Assembly: GCA_040544425.1 (NCBI GenBank)
Contig: JBEONO010000007.1
Location: 1-64,000 of the forward strand
Direction of reading: 5' to 3'
Origin: Solimicrobium sp040544425
Lineage (GTDB): Bacteria; Pseudomonadota; Gammaproteobacteria; Burkholderiales; Burkholderiaceae_D
DNA length: 64,000 nt
The notes beneath the pieces are model-generated. The model was not told the DNA's origin, searched no databases, and saw only the letters and a program-made list of their open reading frames with translations. Each line of letters begins with the position of its first letter. Position 1 is the stretch's first letter. The position numbers and the translations under genes were made by a program. This document shows, in pieces, positions 16,533 to 25,499 of this stretch.

Positions 16533-16940
16533 TTATTTTGTGGCTGGGTTAGGCGGCAATGCTGGCGGTTCATCGTCAGGTTTGTCCGTATTCTTGCTGC
16601 CACCCCAACTCTTGACGACCCATTGAACCGGATTGTTGCTGTTGCTTTGCGCATCACCAGGCAACGAAGTGCCGACATTTTGGTTTGGCTTTACCAGGTA
16701 GGTCCCGACGGAATTGGTTACCTTGACCGTGGTTTGCTCGCCTTCTCTGGAATTCTGCACGGTTTGCTTGACTTGCGATTTGCCCAAATTCGTGACGGCC
16801 GGCTCACCTTCTTCCAGCGGATCCATTTTCGGGGGCGTGTCTGGAGGTGGTGCTGCATTGTTGGCATACACAGATGATGCAAACCAGCAGACGCTCACCA
16901 TGAGCGGTATTGCAAAGACAGACTTGGATATGATTTTCAT
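16533..16940 (-). CDS. DUF2782 family periplasmic protein
   Basis: The product has 135 residues. A signal peptide (about 1-26, ending SSVYA) is followed by a proline-rich linker and the DUF2782 core (EPAVTNLGKSQVKQTVQNS, then TYLVKPNQNVGTSLPGDAQ). The C-terminus is again proline-rich. Family members sit beside polA in betaproteobacteria; the function is unknown. It is first in a minus-strand run with thrB and the BPSS1780 gene. Confidence 0.85.
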   Translation of the reverse strand: MKIISKSVFAIPLMVSVCWFASSVYANNAAPPPDTPPKMDPLEEGEPAVTNLGKSQVKQTVQNSREGEQTTVKVTNSVGTYLVKPNQNVGTSLPGDAQSNSNNPVQWVVKSWGGSKNTDKPDDEPPALPPNPATK

Positions 16941-17051
16941 AATAATTGTGGGGCGCAGATGGTGGTGACGCGTTAAATGGACTTCGCTTCAAATCCATTT
17001 GCTATGCTGCATTGTAGCAAAGGTGCAATCCACAAAAGCAATAAATCACAA

Positions 17052-17240
17052 CTAATGCTGCAATTCATCCTTGCCTGTCAAAATATCCAAGGCTTCGTCA
17101 GAGCCAAAAATCGCATCGACAATATGTTCGGTCGCTTTGATAAATTCTGCCATAATCGTTGGCAAATTCCTGGACTCGCCGGCTTTGATCGCGGTGGCGC
17201 GCTGCTTTGTCTCGGTCTTAATATATTTTTCGCTTGTCAC
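17052..17240 (-). CDS. possible small protein (62 residues) between DUF2782 and polA
   Basis: A frame from GTG 17240 encodes a charged, apparently soluble protein. Its C-terminal half (AEFIKATEHIVDAIFGSDEALDIL) reads like a genuine amphipathic helical segment. A GAGG stretch lies about 11 bases before the GTG. It fills the otherwise empty 327-base gap upstream of polA on the opposite strand. No family is recognised, so the call rests on composition and position only. Confidence 0.4.
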   Translation of the reverse strand: MTSEKYIKTETKQRATAIKAGESRNLPTIMAEFIKATEHIVDAIFGSDEALDILTGKDELQH

Positions 17241-17267
17241 TCATTCGCTGGCCTCACACAAAATTCT

Positions 17268-20021
17268 ATGCAAAACACTTTATTACTGGTCGATGGATCA
17301 AGTTATTTATACCGAGCGTTTCATGCCATGCCTGATCTGCGCAACGCCGCCAACCAGCCAACTGGAGCAATATACGGGATGGTTGCGATGTTGCGGCGCC
17401 TGCGTGCAGACTATCCGGCAGCCTATATGGCCTGTGTCTTCGACGCAAAAGGAAAAACATTTCGCGACGATCTATATGCCGACTACAAGGCCCAGCGTCC
17501 GTCGATGCCGGAAGATCTGGCAGCGCAAATTGAACCGATACACGAAGTTGTTCGCAATATGGGCTGGCCGATACTGATGGTTGACGGTGTTGAGGCGGAT
17601 GACGTGATAGGCACGCTGGCCGTCGATTGCGCCAGGCATGGATTTCAATGTGTGGTCTCCACCGGCGACAAGGATCTGGCTCAGCTGGTGAATCAGCATG
17701 TGACGCTGATTAATACCATGAGCAATGAAAAGCTGGACGTCGCCGGTGTCATTGCCAAGTTTGGCGTGCCCCCGAATCGGATAGTTGACTATCTCAGCCT
17801 GATCGGTGACACGGTAGATAATGTGCCGGGTGTTGCCAAGGTCGGACCCAAGACTGCTGTGAAATGGTTAACTCAGTATGATTCTCTGGACGGCGTGATC
17901 GCGCACGCCAATGAAATCACCGGTGTAGTTGGTGAAAATCTGCGCAAAGCGCTGGACTGGCTGCCACAGGCGCGCGCGCTGGTCACGGTTAAAACGGATT
18001 GCGATCTTTCAGCCCATATGAAATCGGTCACTGAATCCCTGGTCGCACAACCTGAAAGCACGACGGCGATGATTGATTTTTTTAAGCGCTATGGATTTAA
18101 TTCATGGTTGCGCGAGGCGATGGCGGCAACTCCATCCTCTGACAGCTCTGGCCAGAGTTCCGCTCCCTTGGATTCAAGCGTCCCGCAAACAGGTCAACTC
18201 GCTCTGGAACAGGTGGAACGAAATTACGAAACCATTTTGACCGACGATCAATTGACTCATTGGCTGGAAAAAATTCAGCAATCAACTCTGACCTCGATCG
18301 ATACCGAGACAACGTCGTTAGAGCCAATGACAGCACAACTGGTAGGCATCTCGCTGTGTGTTGAAATTGGTCACGCGGCGTATATCCCGGTGGCACATCG
18401 TTACCCGGATGCGCCGCTGCAGCTGCCAATTGACACGGTATTGTCGCGCTTGAAGCCATGGCTGGAAGATCCTCTGCAAAATAAAGTTGGTCAGAACCTG
18501 AAGTACGACAGCCATATCTTTGCCAACCACGGTGTCACGCTGCGCGGTGTAGCCCAGGATACCTTGCTGGAATCTTATGTCTTCGAATCTCATAAATCCC
18601 ACGATATGGACAGTCTGGCGTTGCGGCATTTGGGCAGAAAGACGATCAGCTTTGAAGAAGTCTGCGGCAAAGGTGCCAGTCAGATCTGCTTTGATCAGGT
18701 TGAAATCAACCGGGCGACGCAATACGCTGCTGAAGACGCTGATATCACATTGCAGTTGCATCAGGCGATGTTTCCGATAGTAGATAAAGACGATAAATTG
18801 CGCTACATCTATGAATCGATTGAATTGCCGACTGCTCAGGTGCTGCAAAAAATCGAACGAAATGGCGTGTTGATTGATAGCCAGCTCTTGGCGGCGCAGT
18901 CCCAGGAAATCGGTCTGCGTCTGTTGACCTTGGAGCAGCAGGCCTATGGATTGGCAGGCCAGCCGTTTAATCTGAACTCGCCGAAACAATTGGGCGAGAT
19001 TTTTTTCGACAAATTGCAACTGCCCGTAGTCAAGAAAACGCCGTCCGGTGCGCCGTCGACCGATGAAGAAGTTCTGCAAAAACTGGCGGAAAATTACCCG
19101 CTTCCTAAAGTACTTCTGGAATACCGAGGATTGGCGAAATTAAAATCCACCTATACCGATAAGCTGCCCAAGATGATCAACGCCAGCACCGGCCGTGTTC
19201 ATACCAACTATGCGCAGGCGGTCGCCGTGACCGGGCGACTGGCATCGAACGACCCAAATCTGCAGAACATTCCGATTCGGAGTGCCGAGGGGCGTCGGAT
19301 TCGCGAGGCATTCATTGCGCCACCGGGCAGCGTGCTGGTTTCGGCAGATTATTCGCAAATTGAATTGCGCATCATGGCTCATATCTCTGGCGATGCGAGC
19401 CTGCTACGCGCGTTTGCTGAAGGGGAAGACGTACATCGCGCAACGGCTGCGGAAATCTTTGGAACCAGTCCGGCGGAAGTGAGCAGCGAACAGCGGCGTT
19501 ATGCCAAAGTGATTAATTTCGGGCTAATTTACGGAATGAGCGCTTTTGGCCTGGCCAGCAATCTGGGCATTGACCGCAATGCCGCGCAGTCCTATATCGA
19601 CAAATACTTTATGCGCTATCCCGGTGTCGCTGACTATATGGCGGAAACCAAAATCAAAGCCAAACAGCAAGGCTATGTTGAGACCGTATTTGGGCGTCGC
19701 TTGTGGCTGACTGAAATTAATTCGGCAAACGGGCAACGACGCCAGGGGGCGGAACGCGCCGCAATTAACGCGCCGATGCAGGGTACTGCTGCAGACTTAA
19801 TTAAACTGGCGATGATTTCCGTGCAGGGCTGGCTGGAAATGGAAAAAATGAAATCGAAGATGATTATGCAGGTCCACGATGAATTGGTGTTGGAAGTGCC
19901 AAACGACGAGTTAATTATAGTCAAACAAAAAATACCGGAATTAATGGCGCAGGTAGCAAAATTGAAAGTTCCGCTGATTGCAGAAGTTGGGGTTGGTGAA
20001 AACTGGGATAAAGCGCATTAA
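17268..20021 (+). CDS. polA: DNA polymerase I
   Basis: The product has 917 residues from ATG 17268, which begins the conserved NTLLLVDGSSYLYRAFHA; an open frame back to 16977 lacks homology. The 5'-nuclease domain (about 1-290) has VDGVEADDVIGTLA and SGDKD-like residues (STGDKDLAQLV). The 3'-5' exonuclease domain keeps its metal-binding acidic motif SIDTETTSLEP near residue 344, so proofreading should be active. The polymerase domain has motif A DYSQIELR near 692 and motif C QVHDELVLEV near 868. It removes RNA primers and fills gaps in replication and repair. Confidence 0.97.
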   Translation: MQNTLLLVDGSSYLYRAFHAMPDLRNAANQPTGAIYGMVAMLRRLRADYPAAYMACVFDAKGKTFRDDLYADYKAQRPSMPEDLAAQIEPIHEVVRNMGWPILMVDGVEADDVIGTLAVDCARHGFQCVVSTGDKDLAQLVNQHVTLINTMSNEKLDVAGVIAKFGVPPNRIVDYLSLIGDTVDNVPGVAKVGPKTAVKWLTQYDSLDGVIAHANEITGVVGENLRKALDWLPQARALVTVKTDCDLSAHMKSVTESLVAQPESTTAMIDFFKRYGFNSWLREAMAATPSSDSSGQSSAPLDSSVPQTGQLALEQVERNYETILTDDQLTHWLEKIQQSTLTSIDTETTSLEPMTAQLVGISLCVEIGHAAYIPVAHRYPDAPLQLPIDTVLSRLKPWLEDPLQNKVGQNLKYDSHIFANHGVTLRGVAQDTLLESYVFESHKSHDMDSLALRHLGRKTISFEEVCGKGASQICFDQVEINRATQYAAEDADITLQLHQAMFPIVDKDDKLRYIYESIELPTAQVLQKIERNGVLIDSQLLAAQSQEIGLRLLTLEQQAYGLAGQPFNLNSPKQLGEIFFDKLQLPVVKKTPSGAPSTDEEVLQKLAENYPLPKVLLEYRGLAKLKSTYTDKLPKMINASTGRVHTNYAQAVAVTGRLASNDPNLQNIPIRSAEGRRIREAFIAPPGSVLVSADYSQIELRIMAHISGDASLLRAFAEGEDVHRATAAEIFGTSPAEVSSEQRRYAKVINFGLIYGMSAFGLASNLGIDRNAAQSYIDKYFMRYPGVADYMAETKIKAKQQGYVETVFGRRLWLTEINSANGQRRQGAERAAINAPMQGTAADLIKLAMISVQGWLEMEKMKSKMIMQVHDELVLEVPNDELIIVKQKIPELMAQVAKLKVPLIAEVGVGENWDKAH

Positions 20022-20281
20022 AAAATTGTCTAGAAGAAAATAATGGCCAATTCTCACTAAAAATGACGATCCGATAATCATTTTGACGGTTATTTAATAA
20101 AAGGCAAATTTTCTGAAATATGGCAGATTTATGACATGAAAATCGTAATTTCGTAGATTTGGCAGGAAAAAGCATTGCTCTAAAATAAATTTCCACTGGA
20201 AATGAAGCGTGCAATGTTAATACAACTGAAAGATCAAAGTTCAAGTAGTTATGTTTTACTTTATGGCATGAAAATAACGAG

Positions 20282-20440
20282 TTGTTGTTTTGTTGCAGCG
20301 CACACAGCAAGTAAACCGATATATTTCTTGATTTACAAACCCACTTATTTTACATTCCTCCCCAAGAACAAATGGATGTAGTACAGAAGCTGTCACAATA
20401 ATTTGAAGCACTTAGCATTGTTGTCTTGTTGCAACGCACA
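20282..20440. repeat. two 23-bp direct repeats in the porin upstream region
   Basis: Copies at 20282-20304 and 20418-20440 agree at 21 of 23 positions, with the shared core TTGTTGC(A/-)...CGCACA. They start 136 bp apart in the 666-base AT-rich gap between polA and the first porin. The rest of that gap (20022-20687) shows no convincing gene. The pair may bind a regulator of the porin; this is inference. Confidence 0.5.
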
Positions 20441-20687
20441 TGTCATCTAGTTGTCATTAATGGTTACTATAGTTTCAGCTTGAAGCCGGCCATGACCAAA
20501 TTACTTGAAATGTATTAAGCGACTTACTATGCTTGTTTCGCACTTTGATTATGTTGCCTAATTTTATTTTCAGTTTTTTTACCTTGTTTCTGTTTAGGGT
20601 AGCGGGCAATTTTCAATTTTTATTGCAACCAAATCCCAAAGTAAAATAAAGAATTACTTTCTCACCACACCTCTTAAAGGACGAACA

Positions 20688-22013
20688 ATGAATAAGAAAA
20701 TCATCGGCATTAGCATCGCTATGCTTTTTGCTGCAAATGGCGCATTTGCGCAATCGACTGGCACTTCATCAGTTGAGCTGTATGGCATTATTGATCTGGC
20801 TGTTGCCAACGTTGAATATTCGTTAGCTGCAGATCCAAATTATCCAGCAACTGTCAACGCTGCTAACGCAACTAAAACAGGTGTTAATCAGGCTACTACA
20901 GCATTGATTAACGGTGGTATCAGCCCATCACGTTGGGGTATTCGCGGTACTGAAGATTTAGGCGGCGGTCTGAAAGCTATCTTCAACATGGATTCGTATT
21001 TCAATGCAAACAACGGCACATTGAGCAATGCTGCTCAATCGTTGGCAAACAACCGCCCAGGTACTTTGACCGGTTCAGTGTCAGCAGCTTCCTCAGTAAA
21101 CGGCCAGTTGTTCAACGACCAGGTTTGGGTTGGTTTGGCTGATGATACTTTGGGTAGATTGACATTTGGTCGTCAGTTGTCGACTATGGCAGACATCCTG
21201 AAAGAATACGATGCAGTTCAAGATGCTCAGGCATTCTCACCACTGAGTTTGAATGGCCCTTACGCTGGCGCTGGTTATACAGAAAACAAACGTCTGGATA
21301 ACAGCATCAGATACGTCAACAAATTTGGCGATTTCAACATTTCCGCTATTGCTAAATTGGGTGGTTTTGCTGGCAAATCTTCAGCCGGTACAGCTTACGG
21401 TATTGGCGCAGGTTACGAAGCAGACGGTTTCGGTATCCAGGCAGCCTACCAGCAGTCAACAGACACAGTACACGCTGGTAACAGTTTTGTTGCTGGCGAC
21501 GTAAATGTAACCAACGCTAATACCGAAGGCTACATGGTTGCAGCGAAGTATGCGTTTGGCGATGCAAAAATCACTGGCGGTTTTGAAGAGTTCACGCTGA
21601 AAAAGCCTAGCGACAGTTTGGCATCTTTGGGTGTTACCTCTTATGCTGGTTTCCAGATCTGTAATGTTGCTACAACAAATTTTTGTGCCTCCGCAACTAA
21701 AGGCGCTGCAGCTGATTTCTCTGCTGCTGATCAAAAAACTGACATTTTCTGGGTCGGTGGTGATTACAACTTCACACCAGCGTTCAACCTGGCAGTTGGT
21801 TTCTACGACATCAATCCTAAGCAATCTGATGATCTGAAACAATTGAAGGGCAATATCTACGAATACTCTTTGTTGGCTGACTACCACTTCTCCAAGCGTA
21901 CTGACGCTTATGCAGGTGTAATGTATTCAGAATACAAAGGCGATGCATATCCTGAATCAACATACAACAAAAGCAACTACATCTTTGCTATTGGTATGCG
22001 TACAAAGTTCTAA
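20688..22013 (+). CDS. outer-membrane general porin (Gram-negative trimeric type)
   Basis: The product has 441 residues. The signal peptide is about 1-21, cut after GAFA. The mature protein starts with the porin signature SVELYGIIDLAVANVEY and has the RWGIRGTEDLGGGLKAIFNM and LGRLTFGRQLS motifs of Burkholderiales 16-strand porins, ending in the aromatic FAIGMRTKF. It allows diffusion of small solutes. A good AAAGGA ribosome site precedes the start, and a strong terminator follows. It has a long AT-rich upstream region with repeats and is followed by a second, diverged porin. Confidence 0.93.
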   Translation: MNKKIIGISIAMLFAANGAFAQSTGTSSVELYGIIDLAVANVEYSLAADPNYPATVNAANATKTGVNQATTALINGGISPSRWGIRGTEDLGGGLKAIFNMDSYFNANNGTLSNAAQSLANNRPGTLTGSVSAASSVNGQLFNDQVWVGLADDTLGRLTFGRQLSTMADILKEYDAVQDAQAFSPLSLNGPYAGAGYTENKRLDNSIRYVNKFGDFNISAIAKLGGFAGKSSAGTAYGIGAGYEADGFGIQAAYQQSTDTVHAGNSFVAGDVNVTNANTEGYMVAAKYAFGDAKITGGFEEFTLKKPSDSLASLGVTSYAGFQICNVATTNFCASATKGAAADFSAADQKTDIFWVGGDYNFTPAFNLAVGFYDINPKQSDDLKQLKGNIYEYSLLADYHFSKRTDAYAGVMYSEYKGDAYPESTYNKSNYIFAIGMRTKF

Positions 22014-22052
22014 TATGTTGTAGTTTGATGGCTGCATGGCCGTCATAAAAAT

Positions 22053-22087
22053 AAAAAACCGCTCAATGCAAATTGAGCGGTTTTTTT
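22053..22087 (+). terminator. rho-independent terminator after first porin
   Basis: Arms 22053-22067 and 22072-22086 form a 15-bp stem with loop GCAA and a T-run. It lies 40 bases after the porin stop and separates the two porin genes. Confidence 0.92.
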
Positions 22088-22251
22088 ATTCCCTCAGCAA
22101 ATCGATATAAATTTTGCGCATATCAACGAATGAAATGATTCGTTCTGCAAAAAAATAAGGAATGCTACTCTCCCTTCTCTTCTGACCAGGTTCGATGCAT
22201 AGATTGACTACGCAGCCGAATTTGCAGTCACCATGATTTTTACATGAGGGA

Positions 22252-23406
22252 ATGATGAGTCATAAAAATAAACTAGTTGGTATGTTGGTATTGGCTTCCA
22301 GTTTTGCCGCACAGGCGCAAACTAATACGACGGTATACGGCGTGTTGGATACTGGTGTGCGCTATTCGGATGGTTTGGGTCTGTCCTCAACCTCTTCACC
22401 CTCGCCAAATGCAAGCAGTGTTACTGCGGCGACCAGTGGCGTCGATCGCTCCGGTCGATTTGGTTTCTCCGGCACGGAAGACCTCGGTGGCGGATACCAA
22501 GCCATCTTCGCGCTGGAAAGCGACCTGTATCTCAATACCGGCAGCGTCAATGCCAACAACGGGACGGGTAAAAATCCAGCGGCAGCAAATGCCGATAAAT
22601 TCTTTGAGCGCCAGGCATTGGTCGGATTGGTGACGCCGGTCGGAAAAATCATTTTTGGTCGTCAGCAAAGTGTCATTCGCGACATCATTGATGGTATCGA
22701 TGCGATCGATGGGCGGTTTACTTCATTCAATCCAAATCTGCAATACACCTCCTTAAATTCCTCCGCACTGGTCACTTCGGCAGCCACCTATTACGGCACC
22801 GGTGATCCAGGAAATGGTTCGATGCAGAGACAGGATAATGCTGTCAAATATGTGGCTGGATCAGGTCCGGTGACCGGCACCTTGCTGTATTCATTTGGCG
22901 GTGTGGCCGGTAAAAGTGCAGCGGGTAGCAGCGCCGAAGCAGGCTTGACGTACATAGATGGTCCAGTGTCGTTGGCTGCTGCGTATATGGAGTTGAATAA
23001 TGCCACCGATACCTTGAAGTTGACCGCCTATACAGCTGGCGGCAGATTAACACTGGGCGACTGGCAATTTGCGGCGAACTACGGCAGCAATACCGCTGAT
23101 AACACAGCAAGCACGCAAATTAAAACCGACATCTATTCAGTCGGAACAACTTACGCCGCTACCTCAGCTGTTGATTTGACTCTGGGTTTCTACAACGTCA
23201 ATCGCACCTGGACCAACGATGTCAAGCCCAAGGCAACGATTGACCGTGTGATTGGATTTGCAGAGTACAAATTTTCGGTCAGAACGCTGGCCTACCTGGA
23301 GCTTGACTACAATAAATGGGGAGGCGACAAGACCCAATTTCAAGGTGCTGCAAAAAACAAAGACAACACGACCGGATTTACGATCGGTATCAATCACAAG
23401 ATTTAA
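22252..23406 (+). CDS. second outer-membrane porin
   Basis: The product has 384 residues. A signal peptide (about 1-23, ending AAQA) is followed by NTTVYGVLDTGVRYSDG. Porin motifs are RFGFSGTEDLGGGYQAIFAL and GKIIFGRQQSVIRD, with a terminal strand ending GINHKI. It is shorter and diverged from the porin just upstream, so the pair is probably an old duplication with different solute preference or regulation. Two adjacent ATGs (22252, 22255) follow a GAGGGA site. Its end overlaps the convergent histidine kinase gene by four bases. Confidence 0.92.
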   Translation: MMSHKNKLVGMLVLASSFAAQAQTNTTVYGVLDTGVRYSDGLGLSSTSSPSPNASSVTAATSGVDRSGRFGFSGTEDLGGGYQAIFALESDLYLNTGSVNANNGTGKNPAAANADKFFERQALVGLVTPVGKIIFGRQQSVIRDIIDGIDAIDGRFTSFNPNLQYTSLNSSALVTSAATYYGTGDPGNGSMQRQDNAVKYVAGSGPVTGTLLYSFGGVAGKSAAGSSAEAGLTYIDGPVSLAAAYMELNNATDTLKLTAYTAGGRLTLGDWQFAANYGSNTADNTASTQIKTDIYSVGTTYAATSAVDLTLGFYNVNRTWTNDVKPKATIDRVIGFAEYKFSVRTLAYLELDYNKWGGDKTQFQGAAKNKDNTTGFTIGINHKI

Positions 23407-24791
23407 TCTGAACAAAGCACGGTTAAATGCGTTCCAGCTGCGGTGTCTTGAAATTGCAGGCGGAAACCGTGCAGCCTGATGATCGCAGCGACAATCGACA
23501 GACCAAGTCCATAACCAGGATGAGCGGTCTGGGTGTTGCCGCTGCGGTGGAATCGCAACAGCACGGACTCCCGTTCTTCAACCGGTATACCGCAACCCGT
23601 GTCGATAATATCGATACGCGGTACCGCGTTGACCTGACTTAATTTGATCCATACAGAACCACCGGCTGGCGTGAATTTGATCGCGTTATCGACCAGATTG
23701 CTCAGCGCCTCGAACAGCAAATCGGGATCGGCATAAATAGGTGAGGTCGTTTCGTAGGCGAGCGTCAAATTGACCGACGCGTCTTCAGCAAGCGGTTCAA
23801 ACAGTTCAATCAACTGCAGTAAGATTTCTTCCGGATTGACACTCCTGAACGCCGATTTGCGCTGACGATTTTCAATTTCTGAAATGCGCAGCAATGCCCG
23901 GAATCTGGCCAGCAATGCATCGGTCTCATCCAAAGCATTGTCGAGCAGGCCGTGCTCCGGCTGATCGTCCGGGAACTGCTGCTGAGCGCGATACAGGGTT
24001 AACCGCAGGCGTGTCAGTGGTGTACGCAGATCATGCGCCAGGGTATCCGTGACGCTCTTGACTTCGGTGAGCAGGCGCTCGATTTCTTCCAGCATGGCGT
24101 TGACGATCGCCGACAGCATGTCGAGTTCGTCCTGGCGATTGGACAGCGGCAGGCGCAGACTCAGCTCGCCGTGCATGATCCGGCGACTCGTCGCGCGAAT
24201 TGCATTGATTCGGCGCAGCGGACTCAAACTCAGGGAAAATCCGCTTAACAGTCCGATGAATAAAATGAGTCCACCGCTGCCAATCAGAGCATTCAAAATG
24301 ATCGCCTTGATTTCGGCCAGTTGAGTAAAATCCCTGCCGATAATCAGAATATTTCCATTTGAAAGACGTTGTGTCAGCGCACGCGCCAGTCCGTCAACAC
24401 TCTGCCGGAAATTCTCTGGCGAAGGAAACGGCGCGATACTCGATTGCGCAAATTGATGAATTTGCCCGTCGACTGGCAGGCCAGGTGGCAAGGCTTTCAT
24501 ATTCCCCGCGATGACTGTTCCGTCGGAGTTGAACAGCCCATATAAATTAGATCTGCGCAGATCGTATAACAGAGCTTCCCTGACTTCTTGTTCGACTTTT
24601 TCCGGGCTTAAATTTTTGAAGTTACTGGCCATGCCAACAATGCTGTCATCACTGCGATGCACCAGATAACTCGAGGTTTGCCAGTAGATCAGGCTGAGCA
24701 GGGCAACGTTCCCGATTGTAAACAGCACACCAAACAGGATCGCCAGACGGAAGGTGGAAATGCGCCAATGTTCAAGCAGGGTATGATTCAT
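23403..24791 (-). CDS. sensor histidine kinase of the RND efflux operon
   Basis: The product has 462 residues. Two membrane helices (about 13-35 and 164-187) flank a periplasmic sensing region of about 125 residues. A HAMP segment, the H-box DTLAHDLRTPLTRLR with His253, and an ATPase domain with NLVDNAIKFTP, DTGCGIP and GYGLGLSIV follow. It should autophosphorylate and pass phosphate to the response regulator whose stop overlaps its start by four bases. As the last gene of the efflux operon it probably senses a pump substrate or envelope stress. Confidence 0.92.
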   Translation of the reverse strand: MNHTLLEHWRISTFRLAILFGVLFTIGNVALLSLIYWQTSSYLVHRSDDSIVGMASNFKNLSPEKVEQEVREALLYDLRRSNLYGLFNSDGTVIAGNMKALPPGLPVDGQIHQFAQSSIAPFPSPENFRQSVDGLARALTQRLSNGNILIIGRDFTQLAEIKAIILNALIGSGGLILFIGLLSGFSLSLSPLRRINAIRATSRRIMHGELSLRLPLSNRQDELDMLSAIVNAMLEEIERLLTEVKSVTDTLAHDLRTPLTRLRLTLYRAQQQFPDDQPEHGLLDNALDETDALLARFRALLRISEIENRQRKSAFRSVNPEEILLQLIELFEPLAEDASVNLTLAYETTSPIYADPDLLFEALSNLVDNAIKFTPAGGSVWIKLSQVNAVPRIDIIDTGCGIPVEERESVLLRFHRSGNTQTAHPGYGLGLSIVAAIIRLHGFRLQFQDTAAGTHLTVLCSD

Positions 24792-25492
24792 TGCTCACCC
24801 AGCATATAGCCAGAGCCGCGTATGGTGCGGATTAACGGCAGCAAATCCGTGAGGTTGATTTTTTTTCGAAGCCGCGCCATATGGACTTCGATTAAATTGG
24901 TGTAGGGATCGAAGTGATAATTCCACACCGCTTCAAATATCATGGTGCGAGTGAGCACCTGGCCGGAATTGCGCATCATGTATTCAAGCAGGCGAAATTC
25001 GGTGGACTTCATTTCGATTTCTATGCCATTGCGCTGTACGGTCCGCTCCATGAGATTCATGGTCAGATCGGCGACCTGCAGGGTAACGATCAGCTCAGGC
25101 GTTTTCCTGCGTCTCAACAGCACCTCCAGTCTGGCCGACATTTCATCGCTGGCGAACGGCTTGGTCAGGTAATCGTCGCCACCGGCGCGCAGTCCCCGGA
25201 CCCGCTCGTCCACGTCGCTTAGCGCGCTGATCATCAGAACCGGCGTATCGATCCCCGCACTGCGCATATGCGTAACAAGCGTTAAACCGTCCATGCCGGG
25301 TAGCATCCGATCGAGCGTAATGGCGTCGTAATTCCCCTTGCAAGCTTTGTCAAAACCCAGCTTGCCGTCGTTGGCGATATCGACCGTGTAACCGTGCGCC
25401 GTCAACTCCGCTGCGATTTCTTGCGCAGTAGTTTGATCATCCTCTATCGTCAGGATGCGTATGGATCGGACTGCCGGATTTGCTGTCTGCAT
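24788..25492 (-). CDS. OmpR-family response regulator of the RND efflux operon
   Basis: The product has 234 residues from ATG 25492; a longer frame to 25549 lacks homology. The receiver domain has the acidic pair ED18-D19 and phosphoacceptor D61 (TLDRMLPGMDG), then Thr and Lys residues in the usual places. The C-terminal winged helix ends with the transactivation region RKINLTDLLPLIRTIRGSGYML. It lies seven bases after the outer-membrane channel gene and overlaps the kinase start. It likely controls this operon. Confidence 0.93.
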   Translation of the reverse strand: MQTANPAVRSIRILTIEDDQTTAQEIAAELTAHGYTVDIANDGKLGFDKACKGNYDAITLDRMLPGMDGLTLVTHMRSAGIDTPVLMISALSDVDERVRGLRAGGDDYLTKPFASDEMSARLEVLLRRRKTPELIVTLQVADLTMNLMERTVQRNGIEIEMKSTEFRLLEYMMRNSGQVLTRTMIFEAVWNYHFDPYTNLIEVHMARLRKKINLTDLLPLIRTIRGSGYMLGEQ

Positions 25493-25499
25493 ACTCTGC

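Noticed and set aside
16977..17267. Upstream extension of the polA reading frame (97 residues)
   Set aside because: PolA homology begins exactly at ATG 17268 (NTLLLVDGSSYLYRAFHA) and the extension has no family features and overlaps a possible minus-strand gene.
18318..19079. 253-codon antisense frame inside polA
   Set aside because: It lies entirely opposite a strongly conserved gene, has no recognisable domain, and its residue pattern reflects polA codon bias.
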